A stretch of DNA of 20,819 bases from CAZVCJ01 sp964625745 (GTDB taxonomy: Bacteria; Chloroflexota; Anaerolineae; VGOG01). The stretch covers positions 1-20,819 of the forward strand of contig CAZVCJ010000063.1 of NCBI GenBank assembly GCA_964625745.1, read 5' to 3'. Below are positions 14,406-20,819 of this stretch, one piece after another. The translations under genes were made by a program, and so were the position numbers. Each line of letters starts with the position of its first letter. Positions within the stretch are counted from its first letter, which is position 1. The notes below the pieces were generated by a model that made no database searches, was not told the DNA's origin, and worked only from the letters and a program-made list of their open reading frames with translations.

Positions 14406-16241
14406 TTACATTCCAAGACCTTTATGTAGACTGCCCTTACCGAACCGTCCAATTATGAAATTGCCAACCACGACGATCGTGATCAGGATGACGATGACCA
14501 CGTTCGCCTCCTGGTTGTCTCCATTTTCGGTATACTGCATGGTCTGGCTGGCCAGAAGCTGGGTTTTCGGCGTGACCAGCAGGATGATCAACGATAGTTC
14601 CCGCATGGTGGTGATGAAGGTCAGCAGAAAACCGGACATAAAGCCGCTGCTGGTCAGCGGGAAGATGATGCGCCGGAAGCGCTGCCAGACGTTGGCGCCG
14701 GCCACCATTGCGGCCTCCTCCAGTTCCCGGCCGACCTGCATCATGGCCGAAACCCCCGAACGGGAAGAGTAGGGAATATGTTTGGCCACCGAGACGATCA
14801 CCAGCAGGGCGAAGGTGCCGTACAAAGACGGGAGCGGCCCCATCTTTCTGGCGAACATCGCAATGTAAACTGCGCCAAAGGCGATGCCCGGGATGATATA
14901 CGGGATGAAGGCCAGTTGCTCGACCAGTTTGGAAAGCCGGGTGCCGCGGCCTTTGACAATGGCGTAGCCCAGGAGGATTCCCAGCAAGGCCGTGGAAAAG
15001 GCTGTCCATAGCGCCAGTCTGATCGAGTTCCAGGCGGTTGAATATATTTTCGGGTTGCGCAGGACTCCGGGCTCTCCATGGTTATAAACTGTACCTCTGG
15101 GTCCAATCCAGTGCTGCAAGGTGAGATTGCTCAGGCGGTAAGTCCCATCAACCAACATGAATGTATCAAAGAGCAGAAGTCCAATCGGAAGGGCGATGAC
15201 CAGGACCTGAAAAATGATCACGGCGATAAACAGGGCACGTTTTATTTTCCCCAGTTTGGTTTGATTCATAACGAAGCCGCGTCCGCCAATCGTCTCGTAA
15301 CTCCTGCGCGTGCCCACCAGTCTCTGGTTGATTGAAAGGGTGATTATGGAAAACAAGATCAACACGATTGCCAGCACGAAGGCATCCCCCTTCTCTTGAG
15401 CCGCTAAACTACCGCGGATCATGGTAGCAACCACATAGTACCTGACCGGCAAGCCCAAAATATTCGGCCCGCCGAAGGTGCCCATCACCTTGGAAAAGGT
15501 CATGATGACGCCCGAAAGTATGGCCGGTATGACGAGCGGGAAGGTGATCTTGCGCAGGATGCGCCAGCGGCTGGCGCCCATCAACTCACCCGATTCTTCG
15601 AGATTGGAATCGATCGACATCAGCGCCGCCGATGTAAACAGGAAAAAGAAAGTATAGTAATGCAGCGCGCTGCAGATGATGATCGGCACCGGCCCGTACG
15701 ACAGCCAGTTTGGGGGGCTGATTCCCACCACGGCCTCGAAAAGCCCCGGCGTTCCGCCAGTAAGCCTGTTTTTGAACAACACCAGCCAGGCCTGGGCGAT
15801 GGTCCAGGACGGCATGATGTAGGGCAGCACCGCCAGTTGATTGATGATCTTCCGGCCCGGCATATCGGTGCGCACCACCAGCCAGGCCAGCGATCCGCCG
15901 ATCAACAGCGCAAGCAGGGTGGCTCCAATGGCAATGGTCATCGAATGCTGCAGCGGGGTATACGTATAAATTCTACCCAGCACGCCTGTCAACATCCTGA
16001 CCCAGTGAAAAATGGTTAACTCGCCTACCACGGCATCCGGGACGCGGGTGAGATCATGTTGCGACCAAGTCACCGTGGTCTCACCCAGGCTATACAAAGG
16101 TATGATGACCATGACGAACATCAAAACCAGCATGATCAACGCCAGGATGACTTGCGGCCTGGTCAGCCAGCGGAAGAACCTTCTGGAAGCAGCGAGTATC
16201 CGAAGAGATAATGATTGCGGAACAGGAAGGCTGATTTCCAT
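14406..16241 (-). CDS. Fused two-domain ABC importer permease (FbpB/AfuB-like)
   Basis: A 611-residue membrane protein with two homologous importer permease domains in one chain, about twelve hydrophobic helices. Each half has the EAA loop that docks on the ATPase: EESGELMGASRWRILRKITF in the first half and EEAAMVAGANVWQRFRRIIF in the second. This single-chain arrangement is typical of the FbpB/ThiP/2-aminoethylphosphonate group, which includes the AfuB sugar-phosphate permeases. The ATG at 16241 has TGAGGG a few nt upstream and lies 19 nt after the regulator stop, so it is cotranscribed with the regulator. Since the permease is one polypeptide, the transporter likely assembles as permease plus two ATPase copies. 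Confidence 0.93.
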   Translation of the reverse strand: MEISLPVPQSLSLRILAASRRFFRWLTRPQVILALIMLVLMFVMVIIPLYSLGETTVTWSQHDLTRVPDAVVGELTIFHWVRMLTGVLGRIYTYTPLQHSMTIAIGATLLALLIGGSLAWLVVRTDMPGRKIINQLAVLPYIMPSWTIAQAWLVLFKNRLTGGTPGLFEAVVGISPPNWLSYGPVPIIICSALHYYTFFFLFTSAALMSIDSNLEESGELMGASRWRILRKITFPLVIPAILSGVIMTFSKVMGTFGGPNILGLPVRYYVVATMIRGSLAAQEKGDAFVLAIVLILFSIITLSINQRLVGTRRSYETIGGRGFVMNQTKLGKIKRALFIAVIIFQVLVIALPIGLLLFDTFMLVDGTYRLSNLTLQHWIGPRGTVYNHGEPGVLRNPKIYSTAWNSIRLALWTAFSTALLGILLGYAIVKGRGTRLSKLVEQLAFIPYIIPGIAFGAVYIAMFARKMGPLPSLYGTFALLVIVSVAKHIPYSSRSGVSAMMQVGRELEEAAMVAGANVWQRFRRIIFPLTSSGFMSGFLLTFITTMRELSLIILLVTPKTQLLASQTMQYTENGDNQEANVVIVILITIVVVGNFIIGRFGKGSLHKGLGM

Positions 16242-16260
16242 AAGCCCTCATTTCCAGCGG

Positions 16261-17130
16261 CTATATTTTGACCGAGGCCACAAAGTCGAGCCTCTCGCGG
16301 ATATCGTCCAGCCTGTCCAGGGTGGCTATGGACTTCTCCTCATCAGTCCTGGCCACAGCCAGGATCAAGGCTTGAATGATGGCCATGGGCACGATCAGGG
16401 AGTGGAAGGCCATCACCGGCCCCCGGCGGGCTTCCAGCAACACGTCTACTGTGTCCCCTAAGTGAGGCGCCAGGGTATCCGTGAGCAGAATCACCTGGCA
16501 GCCGCAATGCTTGGCATAGCCCAGTGTGGACACCATGACTTCGGAGAGATTGAAGAAGAGGAGGGCGAGGAAAACGTCTTCGTCCGTTAGCATCAGCAGC
16601 TTGTCGCACACTTCCCGGCCCGACTGGGTGAGAGGCACCACCTCCAGGCCGAAGCGCCGCAGGCGATGCTCTAACAGCTCTACCAGGGTTGCCGAGCCGC
16701 TGAGCCCGTAGACAAATAGCCGCCGGGCTCCGGAGATCAACCGGACCGCTTCGTCGAAGGCTTCCCAGGATACAGTGCGCAGGGCATCAGTGAGGTACTC
16801 CATCTCCATGGCCACGACTTGTTCGAGGATGTGGGCCTCAGGGCTCAACTCGGCCAGCTTCTTGTGCAGACGGGAGGCATGGCTGACTTTGCGCTTGAAC
16901 AACTCCTGCAGTTGCTGGCGCAATTCAGGATAGCCCGATAGACCCAGGGAGCTGGCAAAGCGAACCACCGTGGCCTCGCTCATCTCCAGCCGCTCGGCTA
17001 GCTCAGCCGCAGATAAGAAGGCCGCCTCCTCATAACTTCTCATCAGGTAGGAGGCTATCTTCTGCTCGCTCTTGGTCAGTCGGTCGAAACGCTCGCTGAT
17101 TCGCTGATTGAATGCCTGCAGGGCGTCCAT
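16261..17130 (-). CDS. RpiR/MurR-family transcriptional regulator
   Basis: A 289-residue regulator with an N-terminal helix-turn-helix of the RpiR type (about 1-80; LSAAELAERLEMSEATVVRF recognition region) and a C-terminal SIS sugar-isomerase-fold domain (about 125-260; FVYGLSGSATLVELLEHRL). The family senses phosphorylated sugars or amino sugars and controls the operon carrying it. The ATG at 17130 is preferred to the in-frame TTG at 17151, because that codon lies beside the -10 box and upstream of the expected transcript start; AGGGGG precedes the ATG. It is the first gene of the importer operon, so autoregulation is likely. The effector is unknown but a sugar phosphate or polyol phosphate is the family norm. 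Confidence 0.92.
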   Translation of the reverse strand: MDALQAFNQRISERFDRLTKSEQKIASYLMRSYEEAAFLSAAELAERLEMSEATVVRFASSLGLSGYPELRQQLQELFKRKVSHASRLHKKLAELSPEAHILEQVVAMEMEYLTDALRTVSWEAFDEAVRLISGARRLFVYGLSGSATLVELLEHRLRRFGLEVVPLTQSGREVCDKLLMLTDEDVFLALLFFNLSEVMVSTLGYAKHCGCQVILLTDTLAPHLGDTVDVLLEARRGPVMAFHSLIVPMAIIQALILAVARTDEEKSIATLDRLDDIRERLDFVASVKI

Positions 17131-17152
17131 CGGGCTGTCCCCCTTTTGCAAT

Positions 17153-17181
17153 ATTATACCACAATGTTTTCAGTTTTGCAA
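17153..17181 (-). promoter_or_regulatory. Promoter of the regulator-importer operon
   Basis: On the minus strand TTGCAA (17181-17176) and a perfect TATAAT (17158-17153) are separated by 17 nt. Transcription should begin near 17146, giving a leader of about 16 nt before the ATG at 17130. This placement is what rules out the earlier TTG start of the regulator. Confidence 0.75.
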
Positions 17182-17212
17182 GTTAGCTTTCAAAAGTGGG
17201 AAAAGGGCTACT

Positions 17213-17258
17213 AGAGTTCCTCTGTGAGCCAGGGGAACTCGGAGGAACCAGGGGAACT
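17213..17258. repeat. Overlapping inverted and direct repeats upstream of the operon promoter
   Basis: GAGTTCC (17213-17219) pairs with GGAACTC (17234-17240), and CCAGGGGAACT occurs twice, at 17229-17239 and 17248-17258, 19 bp apart. The block sits between the oxidoreductase terminator and the operon promoter, where activator sites would lie. No function can be assigned. Confidence 0.4.
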
Positions 17259-17280
17259 TGCAAACTTCTAGCAGAAGGCT

Positions 17281-17316
17281 GAGAAATTAAGACGCCCCCT
17301 CAGGGATAGGGGCGTC
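17281..17316 (-). terminator. Rho-independent terminator of the oxidoreductase gene
   Basis: GACGCCCC (17291-17298) pairs with GGGGCGTC (17309-17316) across a 10-nt loop. On the minus strand the stem is followed by TTAATTTCTC. It lies about 45 nt after the oxidoreductase stop and isolates that gene from the operon promoter. Confidence 0.75.
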
Positions 17317-17359
17317 GGTTTCACAATCATATCAGGTAAGTTGGCCTCGCTGGGTACCT

Positions 17360-19198
17360 TTATGCCAGGCCCAACTCCCGCAGCTTCTCCTCTGTAGGAA
17401 CGCCCTCCGCTGTCCAGCCTCGTAGTTGGTAGTACTCCTTCAGCATGGGCTCCAGATCGGGCAGCACGCCGGCCGCGCTGCCGCTGGGTCGTGGGTGGGT
17501 CAGAAGCCGCCGTGGGAGGGCGTCGTCCTGCCCGGTGACGCCCAATCGGAGGTTGATCGTCCGCTTGAGGTTGAAGAGCCTCTCCCCGGCGCGGATGAGG
17601 TCGTCGGCGTTCCAATCCCAACCCAAGGCCAGGTTCAGCCACTCCACCACCGTCTCCGGCCCCGTCAGCCCCTTGACGATGAACTTGCACAAACCCAGAG
17701 GATTGTAGACGCCCAGGTAGTTCTGAAAGTCATAGACTACCTGGGCCTTGCCAGTGCCGTCCAGACGGTTGTACTCTCCTGCCTGGCCCCAGGCTTCCCA
17801 CTGCAGTCCATAGCCCCGCCAATAGGACAACCCTTCGAGGTGACATCCTCCCCGGTTGGCCGTAGCGTAGTTGACGGCCATATCAAGAAACGCCCGTGGG
17901 TCGTGCATGGGTATTTCGAGCCCCTTGGCGTGAATGGCCATCTCCTCGGCCTCAGGCCTCAACTTCTTGGCCGCAGCTCGAACTCCGTCAGCCAGTAGAT
18001 CCCCAAGCCCCTGACGCCGCGCGATCTGCTCCACCAACTGCAAGATGGCTTCGGCGTTGCCCCACTCGAGCTCCAAACCGCCGGCATCTTCAGCAGTCAA
18101 CAATCCCTTCTCGTAAGCTTCCATGGCCAGAGCGATGGCCGCTCCCGTGGAGATGGTGTCCAGGCCATAGCGATTGCACAGGTGATCGGCCTGGATGATG
18201 GCCTCGAGGTTATCGTTCAAGAGCAAGGCTCCAAAAGCGGCCAGGGTCTCATACTCTGGCCCGTGGCCCTCTAGCCCAGCATAGGGGCCTTCGGTGATCT
18301 TGATCTCATTGCCGCAGGCGATGGGGCAGGCAAAGCAGCGGTAGTGCTCGTCGAGCATGGTAGCCACCATGGTCTGGCCAGAGGTCTTATCGGCTCCCTC
18401 TTTCCAACTCCCCAATAGCCAGTTCTTGATAGGTATGTCGCCAAAGACCTCCGTCGCCGGCACCCCGCCCCCCGTGCCGAACTCCGACATAGCCAGGGAG
18501 TTCTCTTTGATCCAGGCCGTGTCCTCCCGCACGCGGCGACGCAAGCCATCGCGGTCATAGTACTCTGGTCGCTGGCTTCCCCTGACGGCCACCGCCTTGA
18601 GATTCTTGGAAGCCATCAGCGCCCCCATGCCCCCTCGGCCCGCCGTCCGCTCACCGTTACCGAGGAACATCACGCCGGCGATGCGTACCCCGTTCTCACC
18701 GGCCGGGCCTACACAGGCCACCGATGCCTTGGGATCGGTTTCATCCAGAATGCGCTGCGCTGTTTCATGAGAATCCAGGCCCCAAAGCGAAGAAGCCGGG
18801 CGAAGCTCGATGTGGCCGTCATGGATCCACAGGTAGACGGGCTTCTCAGCCCGGCCGGTGAAGACCACGCCATCGTAGCCGGCGAAACGCAACTCTGGTC
18901 CCCAGTAGCCCCCCGCCGCCGACTCGCACCAGATGCCCGTCAGCGGTGAGCGCCCGCAGACAGACACGCGAGAGGCGGTGGGAACGAAGGTCCCCGTCAA
19001 CAGGCCATTCACCATCAAGAGGGGGTTGGCCGGATCGAGAGGATCCAACTGGGGCTGCAACCGTTCGAGCAGAATCCTGGCGGCCAAGCCGCTGCCGAGG
19101 AGGTAACGGTGGACCTGGTCGGGATCAACCTCCTCTGCCTGCCACTGCTCCGAATCGAGATCGACCCAAAGAAGCTTACCAGCGTGTGCGTACGGCAT
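17360..19198 (-). CDS. Aldehyde:ferredoxin oxidoreductase (tungsten/molybdenum pterin enzyme)
   Basis: A 612-residue cytoplasmic oxidoreductase of the AOR family, which oxidises aldehydes to carboxylic acids (or the reverse) with ferredoxin, using a bis-tungstopterin and one [4Fe-4S] cluster. The cluster ligands are visible as C288-x2-C291-x3-C295 plus C504 in NPLGLCKF. The pterin-binding GRGGMGALMASKNLKA stretch (187-202) is characteristic and the length is normal. The ATG at 19198 has AAGGGGG 8 nt upstream. It lies about 90 nt downstream of tRNA-Lys on the same strand with no clear promoter between, and has its own terminator. It marks an anaerobic or thermophilic lifestyle. Its substrate is unknown and a link to the neighbouring importer cluster is not shown. 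Confidence 0.93.
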   Translation of the reverse strand: MPYAHAGKLLWVDLDSEQWQAEEVDPDQVHRYLLGSGLAARILLERLQPQLDPLDPANPLLMVNGLLTGTFVPTASRVSVCGRSPLTGIWCESAAGGYWGPELRFAGYDGVVFTGRAEKPVYLWIHDGHIELRPASSLWGLDSHETAQRILDETDPKASVACVGPAGENGVRIAGVMFLGNGERTAGRGGMGALMASKNLKAVAVRGSQRPEYYDRDGLRRRVREDTAWIKENSLAMSEFGTGGGVPATEVFGDIPIKNWLLGSWKEGADKTSGQTMVATMLDEHYRCFACPIACGNEIKITEGPYAGLEGHGPEYETLAAFGALLLNDNLEAIIQADHLCNRYGLDTISTGAAIALAMEAYEKGLLTAEDAGGLELEWGNAEAILQLVEQIARRQGLGDLLADGVRAAAKKLRPEAEEMAIHAKGLEIPMHDPRAFLDMAVNYATANRGGCHLEGLSYWRGYGLQWEAWGQAGEYNRLDGTGKAQVVYDFQNYLGVYNPLGLCKFIVKGLTGPETVVEWLNLALGWDWNADDLIRAGERLFNLKRTINLRLGVTGQDDALPRRLLTHPRPSGSAAGVLPDLEPMLKEYYQLRGWTAEGVPTEEKLRELGLA

Positions 19199-19234
19199 CG
19201 AAGCGCCCCCTTTTTAGAAATATCACTACATGGT

Positions 19235-19261
19235 GAAATCCGCCCCCATTGGACGGATTTC
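19235..19261 (-). terminator. Hairpin between tRNA-Lys and the oxidoreductase gene
   Basis: GAAATCCG (19235-19242) pairs perfectly with CGGATTTC (19254-19261) across 11 nt. It lies 27 nt past the tRNA 3' end on the minus strand. No T-run follows immediately, so it could be a weak terminator or processing stem; read-through into the oxidoreductase gene is possible. Confidence 0.4.
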
Positions 19262-19287
19262 CTGACCGAGCAGAGATCTACTAGCTT

Positions 19288-19363
<76 letters not shown>

Positions 19364-19382
19364 AGGTGAGAACACGATTGAT

Positions 19383-19411
19383 ATTATACCGACTTCCCCC
19401 CAAAAGGTCAA
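19383..19411 (-). promoter_or_regulatory. Promoter of tRNA-Lys
   Basis: TTGACC (complement of 19406-19411), a 17-nt spacer and a perfect TATAAT (complement of 19383-19388) lie about 20 nt upstream of the mature tRNA 5' end. This near-consensus pair fits a strong stable-RNA promoter. Confidence 0.85.
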
Positions 19412-19461
19412 ATCACAATACCCAGTCCTGCCCAACAGGGCGGCAGTGTGGGAAGCAACGA

Positions 19462-19500
19462 TTTGACATCCAGGCCAGTTTGCAGTAAAATTATGTCAAA
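19462..19500. promoter_or_regulatory. Inverted repeat framing the recombinase-fold promoter (candidate operator)
   Basis: TTTGACAT (19462-19469) and its exact reverse complement ATGTCAAA (19493-19500) frame the promoter, 31 bp centre to centre. The first arm overlaps the -35 box and the second covers the expected transcript start. This is a natural place for a repressor dimer, possibly the encoded DNA-binding-fold protein itself (inference). Confidence 0.45.
19463..19491 (+). promoter_or_regulatory. Promoter of the recombinase-fold gene
   Basis: A perfect TTGACA (19463-19468), 17-nt spacer and TAAAAT (19486-19491) precede the ATG by about 48 nt, with AGGAGG 5 nt before the ATG. The combination predicts strong transcription and translation, unusual for an integrase gene. 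Confidence 0.8.
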
Positions 19501-19539
19501 AGTCCAGGCTATGCGAAAAGGTATCATCAGGAGGTATCC

Positions 19540-20439
19540 ATGTCCAGCGAACAGTTGCCACTTTTTGCCCTGACCAGGGAATCGCCTCTCAGTGCCGCCA
19601 TCGGCGGCTTCCGCGAGTACATGATCCGCAAAGGCTTCACAGAGAACACCGTCAACGCCTTCCTTTACGATCTGGGTATCCTCACTAGATATTTGGGTGA
19701 CGACCGCCCGCTGAGTCAAATCGGCACTAACGAGCTCAACGATTTCATGGCCTACCTACAGCACTATCGGGGCGTACCTTGCAAACCCAAATCCTACGCT
19801 CGCCGGATGACTACTCTGAAGGTATTCTTCGGCTGGCTGGCCGAAGAAGGGATCACACCCAGCGACCCTGCCGCACCGCTGATCCATCAACGGGCCAGCA
19901 CTCCCCTGCCCCAAATCCTCTACGAAAGCCAGGTGGAGAAGCTCTTGCAGGCTACCGTGGAGCTCATGCTCGCTGAAAAACCCGACGCCCGCCCCCACCT
20001 GCTGGTTACTCTCCTCCTGCAAACAGGCATCAAAAAGAGCGAGTGCATGGCCATCCAACTTAACGACATAGATACCTCACAACCAAAAGCGCCCGTCCTC
20101 TACATCCGCTACAGCAATCCCAAGATGAAACACAAGGAACGCAAGCTACAGCTTTCGGCTGATTTCGTGCCCACCCTGCGCCAGTACCTGGCCGAGTACG
20201 AGCCCCAAAAGCAGCTTTTCAAGTGCACCGCCCGCAATCTGGAGTACGTCCTGGACAATGTGGCTCGCCTGGCCGACCTCAAGACCATCTCCTTCGAAAT
20301 CCTGCGCTGGACCTGCGCCGTGCGCGATTACAAGGCCAAGATGCCGTCCGACAAACTGCGCCAGAAACTAGGACTATCTAAGATCACCTGGCAAGAGGCA
20401 TCGGAAAATCTGAAGAAGCTGGCCTCGCCACCCCTCTAA
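19540..20439 (+). CDS. Tyrosine-recombinase-fold protein lacking most catalytic residues
   Basis: A 299-residue Xer/integrase-fold protein: N-terminal core-binding domain (about 17-105), then a catalytic-type domain (about 125-295). Against E. coli XerD the C-terminal helices align without gaps, yet the active site is gone. The first Arg is Lys165 (TGIKKSE), the His of HxxR is Glu253 (EILR), Arg256 is kept, the LGH His is Leu279 (LGLS), and Ser288 occupies the nucleophilic Tyr position. The beta-hairpin Lys region (KMKHKERKLQL) is retained. It therefore cannot cleave DNA by the family mechanism, but may bind it. The frame is intact, with a strong promoter and ribosome binding site, so it looks maintained rather than decaying. 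It is divergent from tRNA-Lys and convergent with the DUF47 gene. Confidence 0.85.
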   Translation: MSSEQLPLFALTRESPLSAAIGGFREYMIRKGFTENTVNAFLYDLGILTRYLGDDRPLSQIGTNELNDFMAYLQHYRGVPCKPKSYARRMTTLKVFFGWLAEEGITPSDPAAPLIHQRASTPLPQILYESQVEKLLQATVELMLAEKPDARPHLLVTLLLQTGIKKSECMAIQLNDIDTSQPKAPVLYIRYSNPKMKHKERKLQLSADFVPTLRQYLAEYEPQKQLFKCTARNLEYVLDNVARLADLKTISFEILRWTCAVRDYKAKMPSDKLRQKLGLSKITWQEASENLKKLASPPL

Positions 20440-20448
20440 ACAAAAGAG

Positions 20449-20498
20449 CGGCCAACTCGCACCCAGTCAAGTTGGCCGTCCCCTTTGATGGGCAAAGG
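20449..20498. terminator. Hairpins between the convergent recombinase-fold and DUF47 genes
   Basis: CGGCCAACT (20449-20457) pairs perfectly with AGTTGGCCG (20470-20478) across 12 nt, 10 nt after the recombinase-fold stop. On the minus strand it is followed by CTCTTTTGTTT, a fair T-tract, and on the plus strand by TCCCCTTTG. A second small stem, CCTTTG (20482-20487) with CAAAGG (20493-20498), follows. The pair may serve both converging genes. Confidence 0.6.
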
Positions 20499-20512
20499 TC
20501 TTCCCTCCAAGC

Positions 20513-20653
20513 ATTAGTGTCAACCTAAGACTTCGGAGGTTTCCGGCAGTGCCTTTGCTGGCAAAGTTGCCCCGCTTATCTGGTTGGTTTGCTGGCGAAA
20601 TCGCGTCTGAAAACCTCCGAAGTTTGGCTCGCTCTCTTAAGTTGACACTTATG
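20513..20653. mobile_element. 141-bp MITE-like element with terminal inverted repeats and flanking direct repeats
   Basis: The outer 18 bp of the two ends (20512-20529 and the complement of 20653-20636) match at 16 of 18 positions, both containing AGTGTCAAC. Inside them a second inverted pair, ACTTCGGAGGTTT (20530-20542) and its exact complement (20611-20623), continues the symmetry, and CTTTG/CAAAG (20553-20557 and 20562-20566) forms a central hairpin. TCCCTCCAAGC (11 bp) flanks the element directly on both sides (20502-20512 and 20654-20664), like a target duplication. There is no coding capacity. It probably needs a transposase supplied elsewhere. Confidence 0.65.
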
Positions 20654-20664
20654 TCCCTCCAAGC

Positions 20665-20697
20665 TTCGAGTTGCGGAAGAAAAACCCGAAACTCGAA
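20665..20697. repeat. Small inverted repeat next to an AAACCC-rich tract
   Basis: TTCGAGTT (20665-20672) and AACTCGAA (20690-20697) form an 8-bp stem, followed by an AAACCC-rich stretch up to the DUF47 stop. It may act as the 3' end of the DUF47 transcript on the minus strand, but it has no clear T-tract. Confidence 0.35.
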
Positions 20698-20715
20698 ACC
20701 CAAAACCCAAAACTC

Positions 20716-20819
20716 TCACGTCATCTTCACCACGATGTCCCCAATCACATTGGCTGCCTGGTCACCTCGATCAGCCGCATTGCTCAGGTGGCGATAGATC
20801 TCCCTGAGCTTGAGCATGT
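20716..20819 (-). CDS. DUF47/PhoU-like phosphate transport accessory protein (C-terminal fragment)
   Basis: The minus strand at the right edge encodes the last 33 or so residues of a protein, ending VVKMT before a TGA at 20718-20716. The segment LREIYRHLSNAADRGDQAANVIGDIVVK has the pattern of the last helix of DUF47 (PhoU-like) proteins: E-I-Y--L--A-DR---AANVI--IV-K. These helical-bundle proteins are usually encoded beside PiT transporters and probably modulate them. The rest lies outside the window. In this window the only PiT gene is about 20 kb away at the left edge, on the same strand. Confidence 0.8.
   Translation of the reverse strand, partial: MLKLREIYRHLSNAADRGDQAANVIGDIVVKMT

Larger units (their letters stand above)
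17144..17265. promoter_or_regulatory. Three TTGCAA boxes around the importer operon promoter (candidate operators)
   Basis: TTTTGCAA occurs at 17144-17151 and 17174-17181 as direct repeats exactly 30 bp apart, one on each side of the -10 box. A third palindrome, TTGCAA at 17258-17263, lies within AACTTGCAAAC (17255-17265), which is an inverted copy of GTTTTGCAAGTT (17173-17184). Thirty bp is close to three helical turns. These are good candidate sites for the adjacent RpiR-type protein, by inference only. Confidence 0.4.

Noticed and set aside
11896..16241. Ferric iron importer (FbpABC)
   Set aside because: The permease and ATPase resemble that group, but it also includes sugar-phosphate and phosphonate importers. 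No iron-related gene is nearby and the regulator is RpiR-type rather than Fur-like.

Overview
The window looks like a chromosomal segment of an uncultured Chloroflexota bacterium, probably Anaerolineae-like. The clues are moderately GC-rich coding DNA, a solute-binding lipoprotein whose lipobox is followed by a Thr/Pro-rich tether, an aldehyde ferredoxin oxidoreductase, and repeat-littered intergenic DNA. This assignment is an inference; no rRNA or marker gene is present.

Layout. At the left edge, on the minus strand, are a PiT-type phosphate transporter (41-1036) and the first codons of a following gene. Next, on the plus strand, is a two-gene heterodimeric ABC exporter (1250-4878) with the textbook asymmetry of one degenerate and one intact ATP site. 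From 17130 down to 4905 runs a minus-strand cluster of about 12 kb. Its order of transcription is: RpiR/MurR-type regulator, fused two-domain ABC permease, ABC ATPase, 19-codon leader ORF, solute-binding lipoprotein, truncated second binding protein, tandem double-HAD protein, alkaline-phosphatase/sulfatase-superfamily hydrolase, single HAD protein, circularly permuted cofactor-independent phosphoglycerate mutase, and a P-loop kinase of the uridine kinase/phosphoribulokinase type. A TTGCAA-17-TATAAT promoter drives the regulator. Strong hairpins after the ATPase and before the double-HAD gene punctuate the cluster. Upstream lie a tungsten-type aldehyde:ferredoxin oxidoreductase (17360-19198), tRNA-Lys(CUU) with an excellent promoter, a divergent tyrosine-recombinase-fold protein that has lost most catalytic residues, a 141-bp MITE-like element, and the C-terminus of a DUF47/PhoU-like protein at the right edge.

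How the genes may work together (inference). The transporter resembles the Fbp/Afu type, a group that includes sugar-phosphate importers. RpiR regulators usually sense sugar phosphates. None of the hydrolases has a signal peptide. The cluster therefore looks like an uptake and intracellular processing route for a phosphorylated (or sulfated) small molecule, feeding a kinase and a mutase at the level of phosphoglycerate. The substrate cannot be read from the sequence.

Most striking: the phosphoglycerate mutase at 6108-7694 carries the family's catalytic residues, but its C-terminal two-thirds precede its N-terminal third in one uninterrupted reading frame with its own ribosome binding site. 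Second is the catalytically dead recombinase-fold protein beside tRNA-Lys, whose promoter is framed by an inverted repeat.
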